Notes: a model not told the origin generated them from the letters alone. A DNA stretch of 64,000 bases from Agrobacterium vitis (GCF_013337045.2 NZ_CP118260.1:620001-684000); one strand, 5' to 3'; shown: positions 28,304 to 38,790, numbered from the stretch's first letter. A program made the numbers and translations.

Positions 28304-30097
28304 TCAAAGGCTGGCAATATACGCCCGCCAGCCACCCAAATGCGTAATATCCTCCGCACCTTCGACCGCTGAAGGCTCGACGAGAAAGCCCTTGGCGCTC
28401 GAACCGTCATCGAGGAATACCGTGCCGATACACATCGGCGAAGGGATCATGTTGACGAACTGGCCGAAGCCTGCGGGTGTGAGCTGCCAGATTTCCACGG
28501 CAATCGCGGCACCTTGCTCGACCCGGACGAGGCCGGGCTTGGGCGGTGTCTGGTTGGGCAGGGCAAACAGTTTGTAGCTGGCCGATGTTGTTCCAGCCCG
28601 TAGGAACCTGGCGTTGAGGCTGGTCAGTTGGTGATTGAGCGGCATGCCGGACAGATGTGCGCCGACGACGATGACAGGGATCAAACCCTCGGCCTTTTCT
28701 ACGGGCATTTTAAGTGCTTGCGGCAGCGGCCATCCGGTGGCGCCGACGGTGGTGCAAAGGCGGTTGTGCAAGGCAGAACCCAGCGCTGCGGTCAGGCCAT
28801 CGGCCCCGAAGGGTGCCAGCAGCGTGACGCTGGATGGCAGTCCATCGCCGCGTGTGCCGGTCGGCACGGCAATGCCGCACATGTCCAGAAGATTGACGAA
28901 ATTGGTATAGGTGCCGAGGCGTGAATTGGCCTTGATTGGCTCTTCTTGCAGATCGGCCAGTGTGTAATGGGTTGGGGCTGTCGGCACGCAGATCACATCG
29001 ACGGAGGCGATCACCGGCGTCAACTGCTGCTTCAGCGCTTGCAGCCGGTACATGCCGGAAAACGCATCGGCGGCAGTCAGGGTTTTGGCGGCGCTGTAGA
29101 TCTTGTGCGTGACCGGATGGAAGCTTTCGGGCTTTGCATCGAAAAATTCTTTGACTGCCGCATAGCGCTCGGCCACCCAGGCGCCTTCATAAAGCAGGTT
29201 TGCAACCTCAAAGAAGCCGGAAAACGGCAGGTCTACAAGCGTGTGACCCATGGCCGATAATTCTGTCAGCGCATTATCGAAACTCGCGTCCATAAGGCTA
29301 TCGCCGAAGAATTCGCGGTCGGCCTTGGCGGGAACGCCAATGCGCAGGACTGGTGCGGAGGCCAACGCATGGCCGGTCGGCATGGAGCGGGAATAAGCGT
29401 CCGTTGCGTCGGGTTTCGCGGCGACGGTGAAGACCTTATGAGCATCTTCCACCGTCAGCGCGAAGATCGATACGCAATCGAGGGTGCGGCAGGCGGGGAT
29501 GACGCCAGTGGCAGACAGCGCCCCGACCGAGGGCTTCAACCCGACAATATTGTTCAAACCCGCCGGAATGCGGCCAGAGCCTGCGGTATCGGTGCCGAGC
29601 GCGAAGCTGACAATGCCCTGCGCCGTCGCCACCGCCGAACCGGAACTGGAGCCGCCCGGCACCAGTTTGGGGTCGATTGCGTTGCGGGGAATGGCATGCG
29701 GCGTGCGCACGCCGACCAGGCCGGTGGCGAACTGGTCGAGATTGGTCTTGCCGATCACCAGGGCGCCCGCGTCTTTCAACAGGCGCACCACAGTCGCATC
29801 GGTTTCGGGCGTATAGGCATAGTCCGGGCAGGCGGCGGTGGTCGGCAGGCCCGCGGCATCGATATTGTCCTTGACGGCAAAAGGAATGCCCCAGAGCGGC
29901 TTTGTCTCCGGTGAAAAAGCGCCGAGCGCCTGCGCCTGATCCAGCAGCTCCGCCTTGTCGGAAAGCTTAAGGAAAATGCCGGGATCATTGATGGTGGCGA
30001 TGCGCGAAAATACCTCTTCGATCATTGCCTGTAGCGTCCAGCCAGAGGCATAGGCGGCGTGAAGCGATGCAATATCAAAAGCTTGAGAAAATGCCAT
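28304..30097 (-). CDS. atzF: Allophanate hydrolase (AtzF/TrzF type)
   Basis: A 597-residue enzyme that converts allophanate to ammonia and carbon dioxide, the last step of cyanuric acid and biuret breakdown. The N-terminal ~430 residues are an amidase-signature domain with Lys76 (FAVKDN), cis-Ser150 (PGGSSSG) and Ser174 (TAGSGR), the same spacing as in AtzF. The C-terminal ~150 residues (from about VIVVGAHLSGMPLN) form the AtzF-type extension. It is a stand-alone protein, not fused to urea carboxylase. It ends the cluster that carries cyanuric acid hydrolase and biuret hydrolase, so the assignment is well supported by both sequence and context. Confidence 0.92.
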   Translation of the reverse strand: MAFSQAFDIASLHAAYASGWTLQAMIEEVFSRIATINDPGIFLKLSDKAELLDQAQALGAFSPETKPLWGIPFAVKDNIDAAGLPTTAACPDYAYTPETDATVVRLLKDAGALVIGKTNLDQFATGLVGVRTPHAIPRNAIDPKLVPGGSSSGSAVATAQGIVSFALGTDTAGSGRIPAGLNNIVGLKPSVGALSATGVIPACRTLDCVSIFALTVEDAHKVFTVAAKPDATDAYSRSMPTGHALASAPVLRIGVPAKADREFFGDSLMDASFDNALTELSAMGHTLVDLPFSGFFEVANLLYEGAWVAERYAAVKEFFDAKPESFHPVTHKIYSAAKTLTAADAFSGMYRLQALKQQLTPVIASVDVICVPTAPTHYTLADLQEEPIKANSRLGTYTNFVNLLDMCGIAVPTGTRGDGLPSSVTLLAPFGADGLTAALGSALHNRLCTTVGATGWPLPQALKMPVEKAEGLIPVIVVGAHLSGMPLNHQLTSLNARFLRAGTTSASYKLFALPNQTPPKPGLVRVEQGAAIAVEIWQLTPAGFGQFVNMIPSPMCIGTVFLDDGSSAKGFLVEPSAVEGAEDITHLGGWRAYIASL

Positions 30098-30100
30098 GGA

Positions 30101-30445
30101 TCAATTTTCCAATAGTGTTACGGGGCGATCCCATTGGATCAGGACGGTGCAGCCATCAATGCTCCACACAGAATGTTCAGTGCCTGCCGCATTGACGATA
30201 TAGGAGCCGGCGCCATAGGTGCCGGTCTCGTCCGACTGACTGCCTTCCAGCACCAGAATGGTTTCCAGCCCTTCGTGGCGGTGGCGGGGAACCGAGGCTC
30301 CGGCCTGATAGGCCAGAAGGGCGACGCCGGGCTGGTCGCCCTCAACGCGGCGTATCCAGTGAATGGTCACACCCTCGCGGAAGGGCTCATAGGGCAGGCT
30401 TTTCCAGCCCCCGGCCAGCATATTGTCACGGGTCGTTTCAGCCAT
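30101..30445 (-). CDS. Small cupin-domain protein
   Basis: A 114-residue single-domain cupin. The metal-site motif is visible in [16 protein letters not shown] and the second motif near [10 protein letters not shown]. The frame could start further upstream, but GGAGG (30455-30459) places the start at 30445, giving an eight-base overlap with the preceding hydrolase gene. It lies between the second isochorismatase-like hydrolase and allophanate hydrolase, so it may have an accessory or sensing role, or catalyse a small step in the pathway. It resembles ChrR-like or anti-sigma cupins in size; no function can be assigned. Confidence 0.8.
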   Translation of the reverse strand: MAETTRDNMLAGGWKSLPYEPFREGVTIHWIRRVEGDQPGVALLAYQAGASVPRHRHEGLETILVLEGSQSDETGTYGAGSYIVNAAGTEHSVWSIDGCTVLIQWDRPVTLLEN

Positions 30446-31109
30446 GGGCAAGCGCCTCCAGAAAGGGGTCGAGATGGGCAGTCCAGCCGACAATGCCGCC
30501 TTGGGCGCGGATCATCTCCAGGGTTGATTGTTTGAAGGCCGGGAAATAGCTGGCGGTGGCTTCTTCAATCAGCAGGCAGTCATAGCCCCGGTCATTGGCT
30601 TCGCGCATCGTGGTCTGCACGCAGACCTCGGTGGTGACACCGGCAAAGATCAGCTGGGTAATGCCGCGCGCTGTAAGCTCTTCGCCGAGACTGGTTGCAT
30701 AGAACGCACCCTTGCCGGGCTTTTCGATCACCAACTCACCGTCAACAGGCGCAAGTTCTGGCAGAATTCCGGTGCCGTATTCTCCTGCAATCAGGATGCG
30801 GCCCATCGGTCCCTCATCACCTATCCGCAGAGTGGGATTGCCGCGATTGCGCTTGGCATCCGGTAGGTCGGAGAGATCGGGCCTGTGGCATTCCATCGTG
30901 TGGATTACGGTAAGGCCGTGGGCGCGGGCCGCCTCCAGCAGGTGTTTGACATCCGGCACGATGGCGCTGACGAGGCTGACATCATTGCCAAGCGTCTCGC
31001 CAAAGCCGCCCGGTTCGGTGAAATCGCGCTGCATGTCGATGATGACAAGCGCCGCCTGGTCCAGTTTCAACGGGAAGGCAAAGGGTTGGGCCTTGATATC
31101 CACCATCAT
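30438..31109 (-). CDS. Isochorismatase-like cysteine hydrolase (BiuH/TrtA-related)
   Basis: A 223-residue cysteine hydrolase. The Asp-Lys-Cys triad aligns with the BiuH-like neighbour: Asp25 in VIIDMQRDF, Lys130 in IEKPGKGAF and Cys163 in GVTTEVCV. It is clearly a diverged paralogue of the 33687-34382 protein, sharing HRPDL, GRIL and [10 protein letters not shown]. With one BiuH already in the cluster this copy may act on a related ureide such as triuret, ureidomalonate or another carbamoyl amide; that is inference. The start overlaps the ATPase stop (ATGA at 31106-31109). Confidence 0.85.
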   Translation of the reverse strand: MMVDIKAQPFAFPLKLDQAALVIIDMQRDFTEPGGFGETLGNDVSLVSAIVPDVKHLLEAARAHGLTVIHTMECHRPDLSDLPDAKRNRGNPTLRIGDEGPMGRILIAGEYGTGILPELAPVDGELVIEKPGKGAFYATSLGEELTARGITQLIFAGVTTEVCVQTTMREANDRGYDCLLIEEATASYFPAFKQSTLEMIRAQGGIVGWTAHLDPFLEALAHG

Positions 31110-32632
31110 GCATGTCCTGCCATATGGGCGCCGATCACGGCAATGTCGGCGCCGCGCGCCGGGGTCTCGTACACCAGCCTGCCATCCGACATCACGACAA
31201 TGCGGTCAGACATTTCCATCAACTCGTCCAGATCCTCGGAAAACAGCAGCACGGCACTGCCATTGTTGCGCGCCTTCATGATCCGGGCGCGGATTTCAGC
31301 GACGGCGGAGAAATCCAGACCAAAACATGGGTTGGAGACAACCAGCAGATCGACATCGCCGGTCAGCTCTCGCGCCAGCACGGCGCGCTGCACATTGCCA
31401 CCCGACAGCGAGGCAATCGGCGAGGCTGGAGAGGCGGTCTTGACCTTGAAATCGGCAATCAACCGCCCGGCTGTCTCGCGCATCGCCTTGGCATTCAGCC
31501 AGAACCGGGTCTTTCCCCTGGCATCCACATCAAAATCGCGAAAACTCAGGTTCTCAGCCACCGACATTCTGGGCGCACAGGCATTCAGCAGCGGTTCTTC
31601 CGGGATAAAGCGAACATTGGCGGCCCGCGTTTCCTGACGGGTGGTCGTATAGGGCCGGTCCTTGACGGTGATGTCGCCCGCCTCAGCGGGTCGTTGCCCG
31701 GCCAGCACTTCGGCCAATTCCTTTTGGCCATTGCCGGAAATGCCGGCAATCCCGACGATTTCGCCAGCTCTGACGTTGAGATCATCAACCTCGATGCTTT
31801 TCAAGCCGCTGCGGTCACGGGTTTTCATCCCCCGGATCGCCAGGATGGAGGGGCTGGCGTCTGCGACCGGCAAGCGGCTGTCGAGTTCTGCCAGTTTGAC
31901 ATCGCCGATCATCATGGCCGCCATGTCCTGCGTCGTCAGGTCGGCTGTGCGGCCTGAGCCGACCAGCTTGCCCCGCCGCAGCACAGACACCGCATCCGCG
32001 AATTTGCGCACCTCATGGAATTTGTGGGAAATCATCAGCACGGTCAGCGCACCACGCTCGGTCATGCCCCGGACCAGACCCAGCATGTCGTCGGCCTCGG
32101 CGGGCGTCAGCACCGATGTCGGCTCGTCAAGGATCAGGAACCGGCGTCCGAGATAGAGCTGTTTGATGATTTCCAGCTTCTGCTTTTCACCCGCCGACAA
32201 TTCCCGCACCGGGCGCTCCAGTGGGATCTGGAAGGGCATGGTCGCCATGAAATCTTTGAGCGCCTGGCGCTCTCGCCGCCAGTTGATCATCGCAGGCACG
32301 GCATTGCGGCTGATGACCAGGTTTTCCGCGCCGGTCAGCGATGGCACCAGTGTGAAATGCTGGTAGACCATGCCAAGTCCCAGGGCTGCCGCATCGCGGG
32401 GCGAGGCGATCTCCACCTCCCGGTCCTCGACCAGCAATTGGCCCGAGGTCTGGCGGTAAAAGCCCATGATGCATTTGACCAGGGTTGATTTGCCCGCGCC
32501 GTTTTCGCCTAGCAAGGCGTGAAACGAACCGGCCTGCACCTTGATGGAGACGGCATCCAGGGCGGTGAAGCTGCCGAACCGCATGGTCATGGCGGCGGTC
32601 TCGATGCTGATGGCGCTTGCGCTGGGCTTCAT
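31106..32632 (-). CDS. BMP-type ABC importer ATPase with two nucleotide-binding domains
   Basis: A 508-residue duplicated ATPase of the sugar/nucleoside importer class (NupO/YufO, RbsA-like). The first half has Walker [10 protein letters not shown], signature [11 protein letters not shown] and Walker [14 protein letters not shown]. The second half keeps [10 protein letters not shown] in place of a true Walker A and [16 protein letters not shown] as its signature, the usual asymmetry. It works with the permeases at 35430 and 36356 and the binding protein at 37539, although catabolic genes separate them. It overlaps the cyanuric acid hydrolase gene by four bases. Confidence 0.9.
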   Translation of the reverse strand: MKPSASAISIETAAMTMRFGSFTALDAVSIKVQAGSFHALLGENGAGKSTLVKCIMGFYRQTSGQLLVEDREVEIASPRDAAALGLGMVYQHFTLVPSLTGAENLVISRNAVPAMINWRRERQALKDFMATMPFQIPLERPVRELSAGEKQKLEIIKQLYLGRRFLILDEPTSVLTPAEADDMLGLVRGMTERGALTVLMISHKFHEVRKFADAVSVLRRGKLVGSGRTADLTTQDMAAMMIGDVKLAELDSRLPVADASPSILAIRGMKTRDRSGLKSIEVDDLNVRAGEIVGIAGISGNGQKELAEVLAGQRPAEAGDITVKDRPYTTTRQETRAANVRFIPEEPLLNACAPRMSVAENLSFRDFDVDARGKTRFWLNAKAMRETAGRLIADFKVKTASPASPIASLSGGNVQRAVLARELTGDVDLLVVSNPCFGLDFSAVAEIRARIMKARNNGSAVLLFSEDLDELMEMSDRIVVMSDGRLVYETPARGADIAVIGAHMAGHA

Positions 32633-33690
32633 ATCACGTCCTCCCGCTCGACAATAATTGCCACCGGCCCGCCGCCGGGCGGTCCCTGATGTTCGGCTCC
32701 ACCAGACACATACAGGTCCGTTTCCCCAAACACGCCAGCCAGCACGCCGCCGACAAAGGCGCGGGCGTGGCGGGTGCCGGAAATGTCGCTATCCTCAAGC
32801 ATGGTGTGGCGCTTGCCCCGCACTGTTCCACGCGGATCGGGTTCGGCCTTGGCCAGCACGGCACTCAGTTTTCCAAGCGGCATGTCGGACCAGGCGGCCC
32901 GCACGCTCGGCGCATCCATGGCGTCGAACATCACCGTATGGGTCATGGCAAATGGCCCGCTCCAGTGATCGCTCATGCCGAGAACGATGATTTCGTGATC
33001 GGTCAATTCCACGCCCGCCGAGGTGGAGGCACGTGCAGAATAAAGGTCGAGCGTGCGGCAGATGTCGGTGTCCTTGATATCGTCCATGTCAAGCTCGCCC
33101 AGCGCCACGGCGACGCCAAGCGCCGAGGCGCCACGTGAATAACCCATGGATTTCAGCGTCTCGGCAATAACCGTGCGTTTGCCACGCGCCTGCGCTTGCG
33201 CCACCCGCGCCGAGGTCAGCAGCGGGCATTTGATCTGCACGAAATGCACGTCCGCCGGATTGTCTATCCCGGCATCAACTATTGCGGCACGCACGCCCTG
33301 GGCGACCAGATCCACCTGTTCCTTGCGGCCCAGATGTTCCGGCAGGAGCGAGGCGGTGCGGGCAACGCCGATGGCGAGTGAGCGGTTGGGCGCTGCCTCC
33401 ACCCGTTCACGGGCAAAAATCGTCCAATGGGGCGACAGCGCCCCTTCGGTGCCGCCGGACATGACGATGGAAACGCCTGTCACACCAAGGCGGGCAAACA
33501 GCTGTTCGAATGTGGCTGTCGCAAAGCCACGGGTGAAATCGTTGACGCAGCCATTACCCTCGGTCTTGCCCAGCACCGCGACGATGCTGTGCGGATCGAG
33601 GCCGCTGGCAATCAGCGCTTCGACGCCGGATATGTCATCCGGGGCTGAGGCGGCAACGCGGTAAACCGAGGCGCGGAAACATGTGGTCAC
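32629..33690 (-). CDS. Cyanuric acid hydrolase/barbiturase family
   Basis: A 353-residue ring-opening amidohydrolase of the AtzD/TrzD/barbiturase family, a fold unique to this group with three repeated units each giving a Ser-Lys pair. Diagnostic segments are [15 protein letters not shown] (from residue 41), VMSGGTEG (77-83), [32 protein letters not shown] and [14 protein letters not shown] near the end. It starts with GTG, overlapping the biuH stop (GTGA at 33687-33690). The family acts on cyanuric acid (giving carboxybiuret, then biuret) or barbiturate. Neighbouring biuret and allophanate hydrolases favour cyanuric acid, but barbiturase is not excluded. Confidence 0.92.
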   Translation of the reverse strand: MTTCFRASVYRVAASAPDDISGVEALIASGLDPHSIVAVLGKTEGNGCVNDFTRGFATATFEQLFARLGVTGVSIVMSGGTEGALSPHWTIFARERVEAAPNRSLAIGVARTASLLPEHLGRKEQVDLVAQGVRAAIVDAGIDNPADVHFVQIKCPLLTSARVAQAQARGKRTVIAETLKSMGYSRGASALGVAVALGELDMDDIKDTDICRTLDLYSARASTSAGVELTDHEIIVLGMSDHWSGPFAMTHTVMFDAMDAPSVRAAWSDMPLGKLSAVLAKAEPDPRGTVRGKRHTMLEDSDISGTRHARAFVGGVLAGVFGETDLYVSGGAEHQGPPGGGPVAIIVEREDVI

Positions 33691-34382
33691 GGCAGGGCCT
33701 CGATCAGGTCTTTCGAATTGGAGACCGCGCCGAACACGCCGCCCTGCATTTTCACCATCTTGATGGCCGCGAGGTGATTGCCGTAATCAGTCGCGCCGCA
33801 GCAATCTTCCAGCAGCAGGCATTCAAAGCCCCGGTCATTGGCCTCGCGCATGGTGGTGTGCACGCAGACATCGGTGGTGATGCCGGTCAGGATGATATTC
33901 TGGATGCGCTTCTGGTTGAGGATCAGTTCAAGATCCGTGGCGCAGAAAGAGCCCTTGCCGGGCTTGTCGATAATGGTCTCGCCATCCAGCGGAGCCAGTT
34001 CCTCGATAATGTTCCAGCCCGGCTCGCCGCGCACCAGAATGCGACCGCAGGGGCCTGGATCGCCGATCCCGGACTTGATCCGCTGCGAGCGCCAGCGCTT
34101 GTTGGCGGGCAGGTCGGCGAGGTCAGGGCGATGGCCTTCGCGTGTGTGGATGATGTGGTAGCCTTTGGCGCGCATGGCAGCCAGAACCGCTTTGATCGGC
34201 TCAATTGGTGCGCGCACCAGCGACAGATCATAGCCCATGTGATCGACATAACCGCCGGGGCCGCAGAAATCGGTCTGCATGTCGATGATGATGAGCGCGG
34301 TGTTATCAGGCCGCCAATCGCCATTATAGGGCCAGGGATAGGGATCGGCAGCGAGCGTGTGAAGTTTTGTCTCTGTGGACAT
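33687..34382 (-). CDS. biuH: Biuret amidohydrolase BiuH
   Basis: A 231-residue cysteine hydrolase that deaminates biuret to allophanate. Asp34 (IIIDMQTDF), Lys140 ([10 protein letters not shown]) and Cys173 (GITTDVCV) form the triad, at the same spacing as the characterised Rhizobium leguminosarum BiuH (Asp36, Lys142, Cys175). Segments such as DPYPWPYNG and [14 protein letters not shown] also match my recollection of that protein. AGGAG precedes the ATG, 14 bases after the formamidase stop. It supplies the middle step between cyanuric acid hydrolase and allophanate hydrolase. Confidence 0.92.
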   Translation of the reverse strand: MSTETKLHTLAADPYPWPYNGDWRPDNTALIIIDMQTDFCGPGGYVDHMGYDLSLVRAPIEPIKAVLAAMRAKGYHIIHTREGHRPDLADLPANKRWRSQRIKSGIGDPGPCGRILVRGEPGWNIIEELAPLDGETIIDKPGKGSFCATDLELILNQKRIQNIILTGITTDVCVHTTMREANDRGFECLLLEDCCGATDYGNHLAAIKMVKMQGGVFGAVSNSKDLIEALP

Positions 34383-34396
34383 ATCGATGATGGCTC

Positions 34397-35413
34397 CTAT
34401 TCGGCGGCGGATTTGGCCGGGTTGCCGTAGAGGCGAGTGGGTTTTTCAAAGCCGCAGGCTGTGCCGTCGGTGATCTTCACCTGGTCTTCCCAGGGCAAAC
34501 GATAGCGGCCTGCTGCCAGATCGTGCATGTAGGTATAGGGCGCGTCCTGCGCCCCACCGGCAACCGCGACATAGCCACGATGGCCGAGCTGGTAGATGTT
34601 GTTTTCCACGCCCCAGCCGAGGCGCGCCTCGCGCACCAGATCGGGCCGGACCTCGGCGGTGATGATCTCGTTGACGCGGCCTGATGTGCCATGGGCAATG
34701 ATTGAGCCGTCGAAATTGCAGATCATCCCTTCACCCATGCTGTCGAATGTGCCGTCCGAACCGCACATGCAGACATTGGCTGTGACCATCAGATTGCAGA
34801 AGGCGTTGGACTGGTTGGTGAAGCGCCAGGAGTCGCGGATCGGTGCAGTATAGCCCGCCGTGCGGATCATGATTTCGGCGCCCTTATAGGCGCATTCCCT
34901 CGCCATTTCCGGGAACATGCCATCATGGCAGATGATCAGCGCCAGCTTGGCGCCCTTTGGCCCGTCGATGACGGGAATGCCGAGATCACCCGGCTCCCAT
35001 GGCTCGACTGGCACCCAGGGATGCATCTTGCGGTAATAGAGCTTCAGCGCGCCGGTATCGTCAATGATAATGCCGGAATTATAGGGCATGCCGCCGGGAT
35101 TATATTCCATGATCGAGAAACAGCCCCAGATGCGATTCTGTTTGCAGGCGGCCTTGAAGGCGGCCACTTCCGGCCCATCCATCCGGCACATGATCTCGGG
35201 GTTGATGTCCATCGACAGGCCGTGCAGGGCATATTCGGGAAACACCACAAGATCCATGCCTGGCTGGTTGCGCCGGGCTTTGGCGACCAGATCGACAATC
35301 ACCTGGGTCTGGCGGGCCAGATCTTGCGGCGTGACGGTGACGGGGAGCTGTAATTGTACGAGGCCGATGCCGACGCCGTGTTCCGATTTGTTCAATCCGC
35401 CCAATCCGTTCAT
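34397..35413 (-). CDS. Formamidase/aliphatic amidase (nitrilase superfamily)
   Basis: A 338-residue carbon-nitrogen hydrolase of the AmiE/AmiF group. The Glu-Lys-Cys triad is visible: Glu60 ([10 protein letters not shown]), Lys129 (YYRKMHPW) and Cys162 ([12 protein letters not shown]). Length and the C-terminal extension ([14 protein letters not shown]) match formamidase and aliphatic amidase. A strong CAGGAGG site precedes the ATG. Formamide is not an intermediate of cyanuric acid breakdown, so the enzyme may widen the cluster to other simple amides or act on a different imported compound. Confidence 0.88.
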   Translation of the reverse strand: MNGLGGLNKSEHGVGIGLVQLQLPVTVTPQDLARQTQVIVDLVAKARRNQPGMDLVVFPEYALHGLSMDINPEIMCRMDGPEVAAFKAACKQNRIWGCFSIMEYNPGGMPYNSGIIIDDTGALKLYYRKMHPWVPVEPWEPGDLGIPVIDGPKGAKLALIICHDGMFPEMARECAYKGAEIMIRTAGYTAPIRDSWRFTNQSNAFCNLMVTANVCMCGSDGTFDSMGEGMICNFDGSIIAHGTSGRVNEIITAEVRPDLVREARLGWGVENNIYQLGHRGYVAVAGGAQDAPYTYMHDLAAGRYRLPWEDQVKITDGTACGFEKPTRLYGNPAKSAAE

Positions 35414-35429
35414 GGGAACCTCCTGTGCT

Positions 35430-36356
35430 TTATTTCGTCAAGGAAAGCGCCGCCGGTGCCCCGGACAGCGCCCGTGTCGGTGACGATGTGATGATGAGAA
35501 TGATCAGGGTCAGCACATAGGGTGCGGCGTAAAACAGATAATAGCCCTCGCCGACGCCCACCGATTGCAACGCCGGGCCGAGCGCGCCAGCCCCGCCGAA
35601 CAGCAAGGACGCCAGCACGCAGCCGAGCGGGTTCCAACGCGCGAAAATCACCAGCGCCACCGCCATCAAGCCTTGGCCCGACGAAATCCGTTCGTTCCAG
35701 GAGCCGGGATAAAACAGCGACAGATAGGCGCCGCCCACCGCCGCCAGCGCCCCGCCTGCCATGGTTGCCAGCAGGCGTACGGTGTCCGGGTTGATGCCCA
35801 TGGCACGCGCCGCATCCGAACTGTCGCCGACGACCCGCAGGATCAGACCGATCCGGGTATTCTTCAGCGCCCACCAGAGCGCCAGCGCCAGCACAAGGCC
35901 GATGACGAACAGGATGTTGATGGTCAAAGCCGCCTGGATCTGTGGCAGGTGTGACCAAAAGCCGAGGGAAATCACCGGCAGTTTCGGGGCGACCGGCTGG
36001 ATGAAGGGTTTGCCGAAGAAGAAAGCGAGACCCAACCCGAACTGCATCATCGCAATGCCGATGGCGATGTCGTTGACCTTCGGAAACTTGCAGATAAAGC
36101 CATGCAGCAGGCCAAACAGCGATCCGGCCACCATGGCCGCAGCGACGCCAGCCCAGGGCGAACCGGTCATGACCGCTACGGCATAGGCGGCCATGGCGCC
36201 AAACACCAATGTGCCTTCAAGGCCGAGATTGATACGGCCCGACCGCTCCGTCAGGGTTTCGCCGAGACTGACGAAGATGAAGGGGGTGGAGACACGGATG
36301 GCGCCCGCCACTATCGCCAGCGGCACGCCCCAGAGGCCAAGTGCGCTATCGTCCAT
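35430..36356 (-). CDS. BMP-type ABC importer permease (NupQ/YufQ-like)
   Basis: A 308-residue multi-helix inner-membrane permease of the branched-chain/nucleoside type. The family sequence LGETLTERSGRINLGLEGT is near residue 30, and about eight hydrophobic segments follow. I chose the ATG at 36356; it overlaps the stop of the partner permease (TGATG) and an AAGGAG lies just upstream. Together with the next permease it forms the heterodimeric channel of an importer for nucleoside-like or heterocyclic compounds, consistent with cyanuric acid or pyrimidine uptake. Confidence 0.88.
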   Translation of the reverse strand: MDDSALGLWGVPLAIVAGAIRVSTPFIFVSLGETLTERSGRINLGLEGTLVFGAMAAYAVAVMTGSPWAGVAAAMVAGSLFGLLHGFICKFPKVNDIAIGIAMMQFGLGLAFFFGKPFIQPVAPKLPVISLGFWSHLPQIQAALTINILFVIGLVLALALWWALKNTRIGLILRVVGDSSDAARAMGINPDTVRLLATMAGGALAAVGGAYLSLFYPGSWNERISSGQGLMAVALVIFARWNPLGCVLASLLFGGAGALGPALQSVGVGEGYYLFYAAPYVLTLIILIITSSPTRALSGAPAALSLTK

Positions 36357-37519
36357 CACGTCTCTCCTTTTTCTGTGGCTTGTTGCTTCCAGAGGTCCGG
36401 ATTAAAGATGCGGAACCGGCCATACAGCGTTTCGCAAAACAGGATGACCACGAACAGCGTACCTTGAAGCACCAGGACGGTGGCATCCGGCATGCCCATG
36501 CGGCGCTGGATCAAGCCGCCGGATGCGGTGATGCCGCCAAGAAAAATCGCGACGGGAATGATCGCCAGCGGATTTTGCCGGGCAAGGAAGGCGACGAGAA
36601 TGCCGGTATAGCCATAGCCTGCCACCAGCGCGCCATTGGCGCTGCCCTGCACGGCGGCCACCTCGATCATCCCGGCAAGACCCGCAAAACCACCGGCTAG
36701 CGCGGTAAAGCCGACGATCAACCGCCCAACCGGCAAGCCCTGGATCTGGGCCGCGCGCATATTGCCGCCAGCGATCCGTGCTGCAAACCCGATGCTGGTC
36801 CACTCGATAACGATATAGGAGAGGATGCAGGCGATGACGCCGACCGCCAATCCCCAATGCACGTCCATGCCAGGGATCTTGCCGATCATGTCGGCGGCGG
36901 GCAAAGGCAGGGTCGATGGCTTGTTAAGGCTGGCTGGATCGCGCAGCGGCCCTTCGATCAGATGGTTCATCAGTGCGATGGCGATATAGGCCAGCAGCAG
37001 CGAGGATATGGTTTCATTGACGCCGCGATAATGTTTCAACGCTCCGGCAAAACCGATCCACACACCGCCTGCCAGCATGGCGCACACGCCCATGACCAGC
37101 CAGAGGAGAGGCGGATTGAAGCCCGGCGCTAGCGGAACGGCGATGGCCGCTGCCGCCAGGCCGCCCAGCACCAGCGCGCCCTCTGCGCCAATGATTGTCA
37201 GGCCGAGGCGGGCCGGAAGTGCCACGCAGAGTGCAGTCAATAGCAGCGGGGCTGCCCGGCTAAGGGCGTTTTGCAGCGAAAACCACGAGCCGAAGCCGCC
37301 CGCAAACATCAGCTGGAACAGTTGCAGCGGCGATTTGCCGATAGCGGTGATGAACAGGCTGAACAGGCCAAGCCCGATCAGCACGGCCAGCAGCGTGATG
37401 GCCACCGGCTCAGTGCGGCGGGCCAGCCATTCCACGAAAGGGCGCAGCGCGTGACGTCCCGCAGACTTGGGCTGCAAGCCATGCGGCAGGGGTGTCCGGC
37501 TTTCAGGTGTCGTGGTCAT
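36356..37519 (-). CDS. BMP-type ABC importer permease (NupP/YufP-like)
   Basis: A 387-residue permease partner. A cytoplasmic Pro-rich N-terminus of about 40 residues precedes the first helix (ITLLAVLIGLGLFSLFI). Other typical segments are GEGSFG-like SWFSLQNALSRAAPLLLTAL, IGAEGALVLGG and RIAGGNMRAAQIQG. GGAGG sits inside the first codons of a longer frame and directs the start to the ATG at 37519. It follows the binding-protein gene after 19 bases. Confidence 0.88.
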   Translation of the reverse strand: MTTTPESRTPLPHGLQPKSAGRHALRPFVEWLARRTEPVAITLLAVLIGLGLFSLFITAIGKSPLQLFQLMFAGGFGSWFSLQNALSRAAPLLLTALCVALPARLGLTIIGAEGALVLGGLAAAAIAVPLAPGFNPPLLWLVMGVCAMLAGGVWIGFAGALKHYRGVNETISSLLLAYIAIALMNHLIEGPLRDPASLNKPSTLPLPAADMIGKIPGMDVHWGLAVGVIACILSYIVIEWTSIGFAARIAGGNMRAAQIQGLPVGRLIVGFTALAGGFAGLAGMIEVAAVQGSANGALVAGYGYTGILVAFLARQNPLAIIPVAIFLGGITASGGLIQRRMGMPDATVLVLQGTLFVVILFCETLYGRFRIFNPDLWKQQATEKGET

Positions 37520-37538
37520 GGCCCGCGCCTCCATTGGT

Positions 37539-38663
37539 TCAGCCCATCGACCCCATGACGCCTTCGACCAGATAGTTCATGCTTTCCAGCTCTATGGCAT
37601 CTTCGGCATAGTCCTTGCCCGAGGGTATAACGACATTGCCCTTGTTGTCCTTCTGTCCGCCCTTGAAGACGGAGAAACCGCCTGCCTTCATGGTGGCAAG
37701 CGTCGCCTCAAACTTGGTGCGGGCCTCAGCGGAGACGCCGGGGCCAAGCGGGCTCATCTTGACGAACCCGTCCTTCAACCCGCCACGCACGAAATTGCCG
37801 AGCTTTTCGCCAGCCTGCGCCTTCTTGACGAAATCGGTATAGACATTGCCCCAGGCCCATTCTGCGCCGGTCAGATATTTTTCAGGCGCCAGCGGGCTTT
37901 GGTTGGCATGGTAGCCGCAGACGAAAGCGCCACGGCCAGCGGCGGTCTGCACCACGACCTTCGGGCTATCGACATGGCAGGTAATGACATCAACGCCCTG
38001 GTCGACCAGCGCATTGGTCGCTTCTGCCTCCTTGACGGCCAGCGACCATTCACCGGTGAAAATCACCTGGCAGGTGATGGAGGGATCGACGGAGCGGGCG
38101 CCGAGCAGGAAGGCATTGATATTCTGCACCACCTGCGGAATGGGCTTGGCGGCGACGAAGCCGATCTTCTTGGACTTGGTCGCATAGGCGGCGGCAATAC
38201 CGTTCAGATATTGGCCCTGGAAGATGTAGCCGAAATAGGAGCCGGTATTGTCGGGGTTCTTGCCCTTCTGCCAGAGACCGCCGCAATGGCGAAACTGCAC
38301 GTCAGGATATTTCTGCGCGACCGCCAGCATATGGGGGTCGAAATAGCCGAAAGAGGTCGGAAACAGCAGGCTGGCGCCATCCAGATTGATCATCGATTCC
38401 ATCGTCTTCTGGACATCGACGGTCTCAGGCACATTTTCTTCCTCGACCACTGTCACGCCGGACAAGGCCTTGACCACGGCAGCGCCCTCGGCATGGGCCT
38501 GGTTATAGCCGTAATCATCCTTCGGTCCGACATAGATGAAGCCGACGGTGAGATCGGCAGCCTGCGCGGAACGCAGCATGCCGGGAGCAGCGATGGCGGC
38601 TGCGGCACCCAGAGCGGAGGTTTGCAGGAAATGGCGGCGGGTAAAGGAAGGCGATCTGGTCAT
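37539..38663 (-). CDS. BMP-family solute-binding protein with Tat signal
   Basis: A 374-residue binding protein of the BMP/Med/PnrA family, which typically binds nucleosides or purine-like heterocycles. The N-terminus (TRRHFLQTSALGAAAAIAAPG) is a twin-arginine signal, so it is probably exported folded. The mature part begins near ADLTVGFIYVGPKDDYGYNQAH, the family hallmark. The frame runs 48 codons further upstream, but AGGGGA (38672-38677) and the signal peptide fix the start at 38663. It is the first gene of the cyanuric acid/biuret operon and is divergent from the GntR gene. Confidence 0.9.
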   Translation of the reverse strand: MTRSPSFTRRHFLQTSALGAAAAIAAPGMLRSAQAADLTVGFIYVGPKDDYGYNQAHAEGAAVVKALSGVTVVEEENVPETVDVQKTMESMINLDGASLLFPTSFGYFDPHMLAVAQKYPDVQFRHCGGLWQKGKNPDNTGSYFGYIFQGQYLNGIAAAYATKSKKIGFVAAKPIPQVVQNINAFLLGARSVDPSITCQVIFTGEWSLAVKEAEATNALVDQGVDVITCHVDSPKVVVQTAAGRGAFVCGYHANQSPLAPEKYLTGAEWAWGNVYTDFVKKAQAGEKLGNFVRGGLKDGFVKMSPLGPGVSAEARTKFEATLATMKAGGFSVFKGGQKDNKGNVVIPSGKDYAEDAIELESMNYLVEGVMGSMG

Positions 38664-38790
38664 CGGTGGGTTCCCCTGTTTGATCCGGCTCTCGTCCGGT
38701 GCGGATGATTTGAGAAAGTGTATGCAATCACCATGCCAGATCTGAAAGGCTCGCTTGAAAGGAGTTTCCTGGCGGTCTTTCGTTGATATT

